Origin: Acetobacter sacchari
Lineage (GTDB): Bacteria > Pseudomonadota > Alphaproteobacteria > Acetobacterales > Acetobacteraceae
Assembly (NCBI RefSeq): GCF_017377715.1
Contig: NZ_JAFVMF010000001.1
Location: 310,001 to 374,000, forward strand
Reading direction: 5' to 3'
Length of the DNA stretch: 64,000 bases
Shown here: positions 19,121-27,279 of the stretch, in pieces
Layout of the letters: every line of letters begins with the position of its first letter
Numbering within the stretch: position 1 is the stretch's first letter
Program-made: the position numbers and the translations under genes
Notes under the pieces: model-generated
Told to the model about the DNA's origin: nothing
What the model saw: the letters and a program-made list of their open reading frames with translations, nothing else
Database searches by the model: none

Positions 19121-20116
19121 ATGGCCCGTAAGCTTGACGTCGGGGTGCAGATGGACCCCCTCGAGGGGATCGACATCAACGGTGATTCGACATTCGCCCT
19201 GATGCTTGAGGCACAGGCCCGGGGCTATAATCTTTTTGTCTATGGTGTTGAGTCGCTTGCATTGACGGAAGGCGCCCATACTCCGGGGCGTGGGCGGACG
19301 AGCCGCGTCACGGCGAGCGTGCGACCGGTCAGCGTGCAGCGGGAAAAGGGCGATCACGCGCGTTTTGGCGCCGCTGTACGTCGTGATCTGGGCGACATGG
19401 ACGTGATCCTGATGCGTCAGGATCCGCCATTCGACATGGCGTACATCACCGCGACGCATTTGCTCGAGCATATTCATGGAACCGGCCCAGGGCGTGCGCT
19501 GGTCGTGAATGATCCGCGTTCGGTGCGTGATTCACCTGAGAAGCTGCTGGTCACGCATTACCCGGAACTGATGCCCCCGACTCTTGTCACATGGGACGTA
19601 GCTGAGATTCGCGCGTTTCGCGCCAGATGGAGAGACATCATAGTCAAGCCGCTGTTCGGCAACGGAGGTAGCGGCGTTTTCCGCATTCGCGAAGACGACC
19701 AGAATCTCAACGCTTTGCTGGAAATGCATTTCGCCCGTTCTCGCGAGCCGCTGATGATCCAGCGTTACGAACCGGCTGTACGGGCTGGCGACAAGCGAAT
19801 CATTTTGGCGGATGGGAAGCCTATTGGCGCCATCAATCGCGTCCCGGCGGAAGGCGAGGCTCGGTCCAACATGCATGTGGGCGGCGTTGCCCAGAAGGTC
19901 GACCTGACCCCGCGCGACCGTGAAATATGTGAGACGATCGGCCCGATGCTCCGGGAGAAGGGGCTGGTCTTTGTCGGCATCGACGTGATTGGCGACTGGC
20001 TGACAGAGATCAACGTTACGTCGCCGACGGGCCTGCAGGAGTTGGCCCGGTTCGACGGCGTCAACCCAGCGGGGGTTCTTTGGGATTGCATCGAGGCCCG
20101 TCTGTCGGCGGGTTGA
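19121..20116 (+). CDS. gshB: Glutathione synthetase, 331 aa
   Basis: This ATP-grasp enzyme joins gamma-glutamylcysteine and glycine. It has the N-terminal [20 protein letters not shown] (substrate-binding), [24 protein letters not shown], the ATP-grasp [14 protein letters not shown] and the C-terminal [19 protein letters not shown] motif. GGAGG precedes the ATG. It is about 15 residues longer than E. coli GshB, with an insertion around residues 55-75 (PGRGRTSRV). It converges on a small minus-strand gene. Confidence 0.96.
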   Translation: MARKLDVGVQMDPLEGIDINGDSTFALMLEAQARGYNLFVYGVESLALTEGAHTPGRGRTSRVTASVRPVSVQREKGDHARFGAAVRRDLGDMDVILMRQDPPFDMAYITATHLLEHIHGTGPGRALVVNDPRSVRDSPEKLLVTHYPELMPPTLVTWDVAEIRAFRARWRDIIVKPLFGNGGSGVFRIREDDQNLNALLEMHFARSREPLMIQRYEPAVRAGDKRIILADGKPIGAINRVPAEGEARSNMHVGGVAQKVDLTPRDREICETIGPMLREKGLVFVGIDVIGDWLTEINVTSPTGLQELARFDGVNPAGVLWDCIEARLSAG

Positions 20117-20123
20117 CGCGGGT

Positions 20124-20321
20124 TTAGGCGCCGTCCGACCTCGCCGGGGGTTCTGGCTGCGGTGCCGGGAGTTTTGTTTCCGGCACAGGCCCTTTGGGTT
20201 TGTCCGAGCCGAAACGGTTGTCGAAACGGTCCCTCAAATCCCACAACTGTTGGCGGAAGTAGTAAGCGAACATTCCGCCCCAGATGATGACGCACAGCAA
20301 GGGTAAAACGATTTGCAGCAT
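20124..20321 (-). CDS. Small membrane protein, 65 aa
   Basis: One N-terminal hydrophobic helix (IVLPLLCVIIWGGMFAYYF) is followed by a charged segment (RQQLWDLRDRFDNRFG) and a Pro-rich tail. The ATG at 20321 has an AGGA-type ribosome site. It ends only 7 bp from the gshB stop, convergently. Composition and start signal make it likely to be real. I do not recognise a family. Confidence 0.65.
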   Translation of the reverse strand: MLQIVLPLLCVIIWGGMFAYYFRQQLWDLRDRFDNRFGSDKPKGPVPETKLPAPQPEPPARSDGA

Positions 20322-20485
20322 GAGTGTCCTCGCGTTTCCGGGCTGTTTCGCTCCGGTCCGTGTTCCGGGCCAGCGCGGAGGCTTCCACTATGCTGTAGGT
20401 CGGTCGCTGCGTTTGCAAGCGCTCGACGAAGTGTAACGATACGCGGCCTCTTGTAGAACTTCGCGGTGGCGGGCAGATAGGGGGC

Positions 20486-21217
20486 ATGAGCGAAGTCTTG
20501 CAAGGCGTCCGCGCCGAGTCGGTGGAAGTGGCCTCTTCGATACCCGAGTCTCATGGACCCAAGGTCGCCCTCGACGCTGACGCGGTTAAGGCCGCCTATA
20601 AGCGCTGGGCTTCAGTCTATGACGCTGTGTTTGGCGGAGTGTCCGCGTTTGGCCGCCGCCGCGCCGTGGCCGCCGTCAATGCCCTGCCGGGCGAGCGCGT
20701 CCTTGAGGTTGGCGTAGGCACGGGGCTTGCGCTGCCGCATTACGTCCCTGGTAAGCGGATTACTGGGATAGACCTGTCTTCCGACATGCTGGCCCGCGCC
20801 AGAGAGCGGGTTCGCCGCGAACGCCTGAACAACGTCGAAATGCTTCTGGAGATGGACGCGGAGGACACGCGCTTTCCAGATGCATCGTTCGACATCGCGG
20901 TCGCAATGTTCGTCGCTTCGGTCGTTCCGCATCCGCGCCGTTTGTTGAAAGAACTGAAGCGCGTTGTTCGGCCCGGCGGTCATATTCTGTTCGTGAATCA
21001 TTTTCTTGCGCCGAACGGTCTGCGCGGCGCGGTTGAGCGCGGCATGGCGCGCGCGTCCCACTCTCTGGGCTGGCATCCTGATTTCGCCATGGAGGCGTTG
21101 CTGCCGCCTGAAGACATACGCCGTGCCCGGATCGAAGCTGTTCCGCCAGCGGGGATTTTTACTCTGGTGACGTTGAAGCACGAACAGGTCGCCGCGCCGC
21201 AGCCTGAAGACGCCTGA
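20486..21217 (+). CDS. pmtA: Phospholipid N-methyltransferase, PmtA type, 243 aa
   Basis: The SAM-dependent enzyme methylates phosphatidylethanolamine towards phosphatidylcholine, a membrane lipid common in alphaproteobacteria and acetic acid bacteria. It shows AYKRWASVYDAVFGGVSAFG, the signature of the Rhodobacter-type PmtA, the SAM motif LEVGVGTGLALPHY and GIDLSSDMLARARERV, then FVNHFLAPNG near the catalytic region. It could alternatively be a related ubiquinone/menaquinone-type methyltransferase, but the N-terminal motif favours PmtA. It is a single gene on the plus strand. Confidence 0.85.
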   Translation: MSEVLQGVRAESVEVASSIPESHGPKVALDADAVKAAYKRWASVYDAVFGGVSAFGRRRAVAAVNALPGERVLEVGVGTGLALPHYVPGKRITGIDLSSDMLARARERVRRERLNNVEMLLEMDAEDTRFPDASFDIAVAMFVASVVPHPRRLLKELKRVVRPGGHILFVNHFLAPNGLRGAVERGMARASHSLGWHPDFAMEALLPPEDIRRARIEAVPPAGIFTLVTLKHEQVAAPQPEDA

Positions 21218-21431
21218 CGCTACGCATCGGTTTGTTGGGATTGGCGTGCGCGTAGGTGCAATGTCGGTGATGCAGGTCTGTCCCGCTGACGCCGTCAACG
21301 GGCTTCATGGCGACGTGAAATCCCGTTAAGGTTGATGAAATAGATGCGATGACGCCGCGCCGCTTCGTCGAGCAGACGTGGGTGGCGGTTCAGGAGGCGT
21401 AATCGCCGGAGGTGGAGAGACACTCGGCGCC

Positions 21432-22739
21432 ATGTCTGAAACAGTAGACGCTTCGTTCCGTTCGATGTCCGGGCTGACCGCCCAACGGTCGTCATCTCCT
21501 CGATCCGCCGTCGGATATGTAGTGTTCTCCTGCGCTGTGGGAGCTGCGGCCGGCGCGGCTGCGCTGGCGTCGCAATTTGGCCTTCTTCCTTCCGATCTCG
21601 CAAAGAAGGCCGGTCACGCTCATTCGATCGCGATGGTGCTGTATGTTGCGCTGCCTGCGTTGCTGGGCGGTTTCGGGGCGCTTTTGGCTCCGGCGGAGCT
21701 GCGACGCGGTGTTGGCGCCAGCGCGATCTGCGCCCGGCTTTTATCGCTGTCGCTCGTGTTGATGATCGCCAGTCTGCTGCTGTTCTTTGGTGCGGCAGGG
21801 GCGGCGACAAGCGTGTGGGGCGGGCTCGTGTGGTGTCTGGGAGCCGTCGTGATGGCGACGTCCGTTCTCAGCAGAATTCTGGATAGCCGGACATCTGTCG
21901 TTTCCGGTGAACGCGGTTCGGCGCACCGTTTCTCCCTGTTTTTATGGACACAGGTCGCGGCGGCAGCCGGGTTGTTGTTCTCGGTTCCGGTGCTGGCGGC
22001 GGGCTTGACCCGAGCGCTTGTGTCCGGAGCTTCGACGTCGGATGTGCTGACGTCTTTTGAGATGCCGACGATGATTGTCGTGCTGGTTGCGGCGCTTGGT
22101 CTGGCGTCACGTGCGTTCGAGCCCGCTGCAGGTCAGGACGATGATCGGAGAGGCTCTGCCCTTGAAAGCAACGTCGGGCGCGCAGTAGCGGTGGCGGCAG
22201 GCGTCGGCGGGCCGGTAATTTGGGCTCATGCGATGATGACGCATCAGGCGCTGGCGCCGGTCGTCTCTTTCGAGACAGGGCTGGCGGCGCTGTGCTCGCT
22301 CACGTTTGGCGCCCTCTGGATGTCGCGTTTGTGGCGACGGGCCGTCTCCTTTGCAGGACGCGGGGGCGTGCAACTGTTATGGACGTCCGGTTTCTTCGTC
22401 GTGCTGCTTTCGGGCTGGACGGTTGGTGTGGCGGAGGGTGACAGCGTTCATGCCGCCGTGCTGAGCGCATCCGCTCTGGCGTTATTCGGGGCCTTTTACG
22501 GTTGGCTCGATAGCGCCGGGCGTTGGTACCCTGCCGTCGCGGCGCGATTCCAGTTTCTGTTTATGTTTGCGGGATCCATTCTGGGCAATCTGGCGGTTTC
22601 GCATGCTGGCGGGGCGCTGCAGATCGTCAGCGGCGTCGCGTTTGGCCTGTCGTTGCTGGCTTTGGTTGTTGTTGCTCTTGGTGTTTTCCTAGGTGAGCGA
22701 TCGACTGACGGCGCGACGATTGCGCAGGTTGCGCGATGA
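21432..22739 (+). CDS. Degenerate cytochrome-oxidase-subunit-I-like membrane protein, 435 aa
   Basis: A protein of about 11-12 helices that follows the layout of heme-copper oxidase subunit I: GHAHSIAMVLYVALPALLGG near the first heme-ligand helix, FSLFLWTQVAAAAGLLFSVP like helix V, VIWAHAMMTHQ at the place of the WAHHM motif and LLWTSGFFVVLLSGWT like helix IX. The HPEVY copper-ligand motif and the HDTYYVVAHFHY heme-ligand motif are absent; the last is replaced by an Ala/Ser-rich helix. It therefore cannot be a normal oxidase. It overlaps ctaB by ATGA, tying it to oxidase biogenesis. ATG 21432 is chosen, though a GTG at 21378 is open. Function unknown. Confidence 0.7.
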   Translation: MSETVDASFRSMSGLTAQRSSSPRSAVGYVVFSCAVGAAAGAAALASQFGLLPSDLAKKAGHAHSIAMVLYVALPALLGGFGALLAPAELRRGVGASAICARLLSLSLVLMIASLLLFFGAAGAATSVWGGLVWCLGAVVMATSVLSRILDSRTSVVSGERGSAHRFSLFLWTQVAAAAGLLFSVPVLAAGLTRALVSGASTSDVLTSFEMPTMIVVLVAALGLASRAFEPAAGQDDDRRGSALESNVGRAVAVAAGVGGPVIWAHAMMTHQALAPVVSFETGLAALCSLTFGALWMSRLWRRAVSFAGRGGVQLLWTSGFFVVLLSGWTVGVAEGDSVHAAVLSASALALFGAFYGWLDSAGRWYPAVAARFQFLFMFAGSILGNLAVSHAGGALQIVSGVAFGLSLLALVVVALGVFLGERSTDGATIAQVAR

Positions 22740-23692
22740 GCGGCGCGAGCCTTGCCGATCGCGCTGCGCGGCCCCGCTATCGCGCTGACCGCGTCGGGAC
22801 CCGGGCGCATGACTGGGTTCAACTGTTAAAGCCGAGAGTGATTTCTCTGGTGGTCTTTACGGGGGCGGCCGGCCTTGCTGTCGCGCCAGGCCCGGTGAAT
22901 CCCATTCTCGCAGCGATCAGCATTTTATGTATTTGCCTTGCGTCTGGCGCGGCCGGGTCGATCAACATGTGGTACGACCGCGATATTGATGCGGTCATGC
23001 AACGCACCGCGACGCGCCCTATTCCCGGTGGTCGAATTCCCGCTGATGAGACACTTGTTTACGGCGTCGGTCTTTCCGTTCTTTCCGTCGCATTGATGTG
23101 GCTGGCGACGAACGCGCTGGCGGCCGGAATTCTGGCGTTCTCGATCTTCTTCTATGCGGTTATTTACACGATGTGGCTGAAGCGTTCGACGCCGCAGAAC
23201 ATCGTCATCGGTGGGGCGGCGGGCGCTTTTCCGCCAATGATCGGCTGGGCCGCCGCCACAGGGTCGCTGTCGGTGCTGCCGGTCGTCATGTTTCTGATCG
23301 TGTTCCTGTGGACGCCGCCGCATTTTTGGTCGCTGTCACTTTACGCCTGTAAGGATTATGGGCGCGCGGGCATTCCGATGTTGCCTGTCGTGCGCGGAGC
23401 GCGGCACACGCGCTGGCAGATTCTTCTCTACACCCTGATTCTTCTGCCGGTGTCGTTGACGCCTTCCGTGCTGGGGCTTTGCGGTGCGCTCTATACCGTG
23501 ACGGCGACTTTGCTCGGTCTCGGGTTCGTGGCCTGCGCGGTGCGGGTGCTGCTGGAGAAGCAGGATGATGCGGGCGTCAGTCTCGCCGGCGATCGTGCTG
23601 CGCGGGTGTCGTTTCGGTTCTCGCTGGCTTATCTTTTCCTGCTGTTCTGCGGCTTACTCGGGGATCATGCACTGACATGGTGGCTTTCATGA
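22736..23692 (+). CDS. ctaB: Protoheme IX farnesyltransferase, 318 aa
   Basis: This UbiA-family membrane enzyme converts heme B to heme O, the first step to the heme of terminal oxidases. The signature NMWYDRDIDAVMQRTATRPI contains the Mg-prenyl-diphosphate Asp motif; the second Asp-rich loop is near residue 205-225 (SLYACKDYGRAGIPMLP). Nine hydrophobic helices are visible. Its ATG overlaps the upstream oxidase-like gene (ATGA) and its stop overlaps the next small gene (ATGA), a tightly coupled three-gene unit. Confidence 0.96.
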   Translation: MSGASLADRAARPRYRADRVGTRAHDWVQLLKPRVISLVVFTGAAGLAVAPGPVNPILAAISILCICLASGAAGSINMWYDRDIDAVMQRTATRPIPGGRIPADETLVYGVGLSVLSVALMWLATNALAAGILAFSIFFYAVIYTMWLKRSTPQNIVIGGAAGAFPPMIGWAAATGSLSVLPVVMFLIVFLWTPPHFWSLSLYACKDYGRAGIPMLPVVRGARHTRWQILLYTLILLPVSLTPSVLGLCGALYTVTATLLGLGFVACAVRVLLEKQDDAGVSLAGDRAARVSFRFSLAYLFLLFCGLLGDHALTWWLS

Positions 23693-23841
23693 GCACGATC
23701 GAACAGCGCCCCTCCGCCATTTTGACGGAGGCTGAATTGCATGAGGCTGATCGTCGCCAGCGCGGCCGGATCGTCGGTCTTGTGAGCTTCACGCTGGCTA
23801 TGGCGGCGATCATCTATGTGATCGCGCTGATCCGTCTGTAG
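23689..23841 (+). CDS. CoxF-like small membrane protein, 50 aa
   Basis: The ATG overlaps the ctaB stop as ATGA. The product has a charged head (LTEAELHEADRRQRGRI) and one hydrophobic helix (VGLVSFTLAMAAIIYVIALI). In alphaproteobacteria a peptide of this shape often sits between ctaB and the copper chaperone ctaG in oxidase operons. Here ctaG and the oxidase genes are not next to it. The role is inferred only from position and shape. Confidence 0.75.
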   Translation: MSTIEQRPSAILTEAELHEADRRQRGRIVGLVSFTLAMAAIIYVIALIRL

Positions 23842-23856
23842 AATTTTTTCTTTTAC

Positions 23857-24741
23857 TCAATTGGTCCGAATCAGTTCGTAGAGGCCGACCGCCGCTGCTA
23901 CGGAAACGTTCAGGCTTTCCATGTGGCCCGGCATGTACACGCCTGCGATCTCGTCGCAGGCTTCTCGAGTGAGGCGTCGCAATCCATCGCCTTCCGAGCC
24001 CAACACAAGTGCGGCGCGTCGCCCGCCCAGCGACGACCCGTTGAGGCGGCTCCCTCCTGCGTCGAGGCCGATTGTCCAGATATCCTGACGCTTCAGCGTC
24101 TCCAGACTCCGCGCAAGATTGACGACGCGTATCAGCGGCACGATCTCAAGAGCCCCGGAAGCGGCCTTGGCGAGTGCGGCGCCTTCATCCGGCGCGTGGC
24201 GATCCTGCATGACGATGCATGCGGCGCCGAACGCCGCGGCCGAGCGGAGAATCGCGCCGACGTTGCGGGGATCCGTGACCTGATCGAGCACGAGGATGGG
24301 GCCGGGGCGCTCCAGAGCGTCCTCAAGATCCATGGCTTCCAGAGGTTCGACCAGCGCCGCGACGCCCTGATGTACCGTTTCTGCTCCAAGAAGAGCCGCG
24401 AGATGCGCCCGGTCTGTGGTCTCAGCCAAGGCGGGGAGTGGCGTTGACAGTCTCTCGATGAAGTCTGGGCGGGCTTCGGCGGTCAGCAGGACGCGGAGAA
24501 TGGTGCGCGCGGGGTTTTCCAACGCGGCCTGCACCGCGTGAACGCCAGCTAGCCAGTACGGCCCGCCGGGCTTACCCCCTTGCCGCCCACGGCCACGATG
24601 CTCGCGAGGCGCACGCTGGCCCTCGTTGCGGGTGGCTGATGGCTGCCCCGGGTGCTCATGCGGTGCGGCGCGTTCTGAGCGCCTCTGCTGCGGGCGAGAG
24701 GATGGCTGGGGACGGGGTGCTGATGAGCGTGGCTTAGGCAT
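23857..24741 (-). CDS. rlmB: 23S rRNA 2'-O-methyltransferase RlmB / TrmH family, 294 aa
   Basis: A SPOUT methyltransferase with all three family motifs: LDQVTDPRNVGAILRSAAAF, LVLGSEGDGLRRLTREACD and MESLNVSVAAAVGLYELIR, the last forming the SAM-binding knot. A substrate-binding domain precedes it (GVHAVQAALENPARTI). The first 75 residues are a basic, Pro/Arg-rich extension. The frame remains open to 24987 but then runs antisense through the tRNA-Tyr gene, so a start at 24741 (or 24777) is more likely; neither has a strong ribosome site. It modifies the peptidyl-transferase loop of 23S rRNA in relatives. Confidence 0.88.
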   Translation of the reverse strand: MPKPRSSAPRPQPSSRPQQRRSERAAPHEHPGQPSATRNEGQRAPREHRGRGRQGGKPGGPYWLAGVHAVQAALENPARTILRVLLTAEARPDFIERLSTPLPALAETTDRAHLAALLGAETVHQGVAALVEPLEAMDLEDALERPGPILVLDQVTDPRNVGAILRSAAAFGAACIVMQDRHAPDEGAALAKAASGALEIVPLIRVVNLARSLETLKRQDIWTIGLDAGGSRLNGSSLGGRRAALVLGSEGDGLRRLTREACDEIAGVYMPGHMESLNVSVAAAVGLYELIRTN

Positions 24742-24875
24742 GAATGCAGCTATACGATTACGGTGCGCATCCGTCATCATTTCGCGCGCCCGCTGTTCGC
24801 CAGGGCGCGGAATACGTTTGTGTGACGAAACCGCATTGACAGGAGGGGACGAGCGCCGTAATTCGTCTCCGCGTC

Positions 24876-24961
24876 GGAAGGGTGCCCGAGTGGCTAAAGG
24901 GGGCGGACTGTAAATCCGCTGGCGTGCGCCTACGTTGGTTCGAATCCAACCCCTTCCACCA
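24876..24961 (+). tRNA. tRNA-Tyr (anticodon GUA), CCA encoded
   Basis: The acceptor stem GGAAGGG pairs with CCCTTCC; the anticodon stem-loop CGGACTGTAAATCCG gives anticodon GTA; a long class-II variable arm follows, then the T arm GGTTCGAATCC. The terminal CCA is encoded at 24959-24961. Its 3' end is the likely attachment site for the integrase remnant downstream. Confidence 0.97.
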
Positions 24962-25001
24962 CGATCCTGAAAATTTAATAAAACCAACGAACTACACCGT
25001 G

Positions 25002-25048
25002 CTGTCGGTAGTGATCAGCTACCTCGTCGGTGGTTGTCTGTCGGTAGT
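25002..25048 (+). repeat. Direct repeats between tRNA-Tyr and the integrase remnant
   Basis: CTGTCGGTAGT occurs at 25002-25012 and again at 25038-25048, 36 bp apart, with a related CTCGTCGGTGGT at 25023-25034 between them. Repeats of this size and place, between an attachment tRNA and an integrase start, resemble arm-type integrase binding sites. This is inferred from position only. Confidence 0.6.
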
Positions 25049-25053
25049 CCCTC

Positions 25054-25713
25054 ATGGCTAAAAAGGGACCAGACATGCGTGGTTTGAAGCGTACGGCGGA
25101 CTGCGCCGCTCATGGACCTGCTGCGGATCGCTCGGCTAACAGGGGCACGCGAAAACGAACTGTGCAGCTTGACGGTGAGCCGCATCGTGAATCGCGGCGG
25201 CGCTCATGGACCGCTCTGGGGCATTTCGGTGACGGAAGAGCACGCCAAGACGGAGAACTCCGTCCGCAAGGTTCCGCTCCCCCCGCGGTTAATGCCTATT
25301 AAAGCGAGACGCTTGCGGGATGCGGAGGCGACGGGCGGACCGGACGCCGTGCTGTTCCCTGAGTGCAGGCCCGGTGGCGTGGGCAAGAAGCGCGGTCATG
25401 TCTTCTCGCAATGTTTCACGGACCTGCGGCGGGCCGTGCTGGGCGTGGAAGGCAACGGCGTGGTGAACTTTCACAGCTTCAGAAAATCGTTTGGCGCCTT
25501 CATGCGGGAGCGCATTTGGCCGGTGTTCCAAAATGCCAGCTTTTGGTTGCACAGAAGCTGCTTGACCATAAGCCGCAGACGATCGCAGAGGCGGTTTATA
25601 TGGAGGACGAGTTACAGTGGGCCGTTTGCGGATGTGCGATCCTCGGCGTGGTCGAAAGCGGGATGCCGGAGGGCGTGCGGGAGGCTCTGGGCGTCGTTTG
25701 CAAAACAACTTAA
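25054..25713 (+). pseudogene. Broken tyrosine-recombinase integrase of the tRNA-Tyr island
   Basis: The first codons (MAKKGPDMRGLKRTADCA from 25054) look like an integrase N terminus, but most of the arm- and core-binding domains are missing and the catalytic domain resumes in another frame from about 25112: ARLTGARENELCSLTV holds the first catalytic Arg and FHSFRKSFGAFMRE the His-x-x-Arg box. A second frame change near 25510 moves the rest (LLVAQKLLDHKPQTIAEAVY, with the last His and a probable catalytic Tyr) to the first frame. With an internal deletion and at least two frame breaks it cannot be functional. Confidence 0.8.
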
Positions 25714-25838
25714 TGCTTATACCCGGCGGTCTGCGACGGACTGAGCAGGTCAACAAAAATACCATCGCCTCGCCGCCGGAACACTTTCAGGTGTGAAGAA
25801 ACACTTCGGATATTGCCTTCACTGGTGTAGGTTGAGCC

Positions 25839-26957
25839 ATGCCGAATTGTGCGCTTTGCAATACCAACATCGACCGCTCGAATGATTCCGCAGAGCATAT
25901 CATACCAAATGCCATCGGCGGTTCTCGTAAAATACGCGGCTTTCTTTGCGCTCCATGCAACAACACGAGCGGGCATAAATGGGATGCGGAACTTGCCGCG
26001 CAACTGAACGGCCTGTGTCATCTTTTCGATATTAGGCGAGAACGTGGCGAGCTTCCGATGCTGACTATCCGCACGACTGCTGGAGAAGTCATGCAAAAGT
26101 TGAGAGACGGGCGGCTTCAATTGCCGCAACCGAAAGTTTCGCTATCGGAGACCGACCGTGGCTTCAAATATAACGTGACCGCACGCAACGCATCTGAGGC
26201 TATGAAAATTCTTCGCGGAATTAAAAAGAAACATCCGCAATTAAATATTGACGAGGAGATGTCGAAAAGCACGCGGCAGACAACTTACCTTCAAGGGCTG
26301 GTTGAGTTGCCGATTCAAATTGGTGGCGCTCTCGCTGGGCGCTCAATAGTCAAGTCTGCTGTCGCCTTTGCTCTCGATTGCGGAATCTCTTTTGAATTTT
26401 GTAATTTAGCCATAAATTACATGAGAAATGATGAAGGCGAGGCCTGCTTCGGTTATTGTGCAACAACCGACATTCTTGTCGATAGGCCCACAAGCAAGCC
26501 GTTACATTGTGTGGCTATTTCGGGCAATCCAGACACCGGGTTACTCATCGGATATGTCGAATATTTTGGCTTTCTTCGATCGGTCGTCTTGCTGTCTGAA
26601 AGCTATACAGGTGCGGAATGTAACAGGTCTTATGCCATCGACCCGACGACCAGAGAGCAATTGGAAATAATGACCCGATTTGATTTCTCTCGATCCGATA
26701 TGGAGGATATCTTCGAGTACAAGCACTGTGATTTCGAACACCTAAAAACAGCCGCTGACAGCGTGATCGCGCCTGCGTTAACTCGCTTGCGAGAGCGCGA
26801 AACTCAACATGCAATTGAGGATGCCATCGATATTGCACTGACAGATTGCGGCGTCAAAAGAGGCGAACGTCTTTCGTTGGAGCAGTCAAGAAAAATCGCA
26901 GATAGCATCGCAAGGCGGGTTGTGGATTTTTACATGCATTCAAATCGGCTCAGATAA
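25839..26957 (+). CDS. HNH-type zinc-finger protein of unknown function, 372 aa
   Basis: The N terminus is an HNH fold of the HNH_5 style: CALCNTNIDRSN (Cys-x2-Cys), the core SAEHIIPNAIGGSRKIRG with His-Ile-Ile-Pro, and CAPCNNTSGHKWD (second Cys-x2-Cys and final His). The remaining 320 residues are a separate domain I do not recognise, with an acidic C-terminal helix set (ERETQHAIEDAIDIALTD). Base use is poorer in GC than the core genes. It lies directly after a broken integrase next to a tRNA, so it is island cargo; nucleases of this shape are often phage-defence or mobile-element proteins. No partner gene is beside it. ATG 25839 is the only good start. Confidence 0.75.
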   Translation: MPNCALCNTNIDRSNDSAEHIIPNAIGGSRKIRGFLCAPCNNTSGHKWDAELAAQLNGLCHLFDIRRERGELPMLTIRTTAGEVMQKLRDGRLQLPQPKVSLSETDRGFKYNVTARNASEAMKILRGIKKKHPQLNIDEEMSKSTRQTTYLQGLVELPIQIGGALAGRSIVKSAVAFALDCGISFEFCNLAINYMRNDEGEACFGYCATTDILVDRPTSKPLHCVAISGNPDTGLLIGYVEYFGFLRSVVLLSESYTGAECNRSYAIDPTTREQLEIMTRFDFSRSDMEDIFEYKHCDFEHLKTAADSVIAPALTRLRERETQHAIEDAIDIALTDCGVKRGERLSLEQSRKIADSIARRVVDFYMHSNRLR

Positions 26958-27033
26958 ACCTTGTCTTCTTGAAGCAATAGGCTGCGTTAACTGAACGGAG
27001 CCAATGTCCGTTAAACGGTCCTGACAACGCGCC

Positions 27034-27250
27034 CTAATCGTTCCCTACACGCCCCCCCTCAATAGCAGTCCGCGTCCGCTCGCGGAACGACGCAGGCGCC
27101 ATCAGGGTGTCATGGATTGCCAGCACAACGCCTTCCTGATCGAGTATGGCCGCCATTGCCTGCCGCATAAAGGCCGTCAACCGACGATCGGGGACGATTA
27201 ATGCGGCTACGGCCTGTGAATTGCGGAGTGTCGCCCGGTCTAATGAATTA
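27034..27250 (-). pseudogene. Possible C-terminal gene remnant
   Basis: On the minus strand about 70 codons read as plausible protein (ATLRNSQAVAALIVPDRRLT, then AFMRQAMAAILDQEGVVLAI) and end TAG at 27034-27036. No start codon or ribosome site lies upstream before the aldo/keto reductase stop region, so it looks like the tail of a gene whose front was lost with the island. I do not recognise the family. Confidence 0.4.
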
Positions 27251-27279
27251 ATGGTTTGTTGTGGTAAAAAGCGAGAATA

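Noticed and set aside
24742..24987. N-terminal extension of rlmB
   Set aside because: It would be translated antisense through the tRNA-Tyr gene; the family start is further inside.
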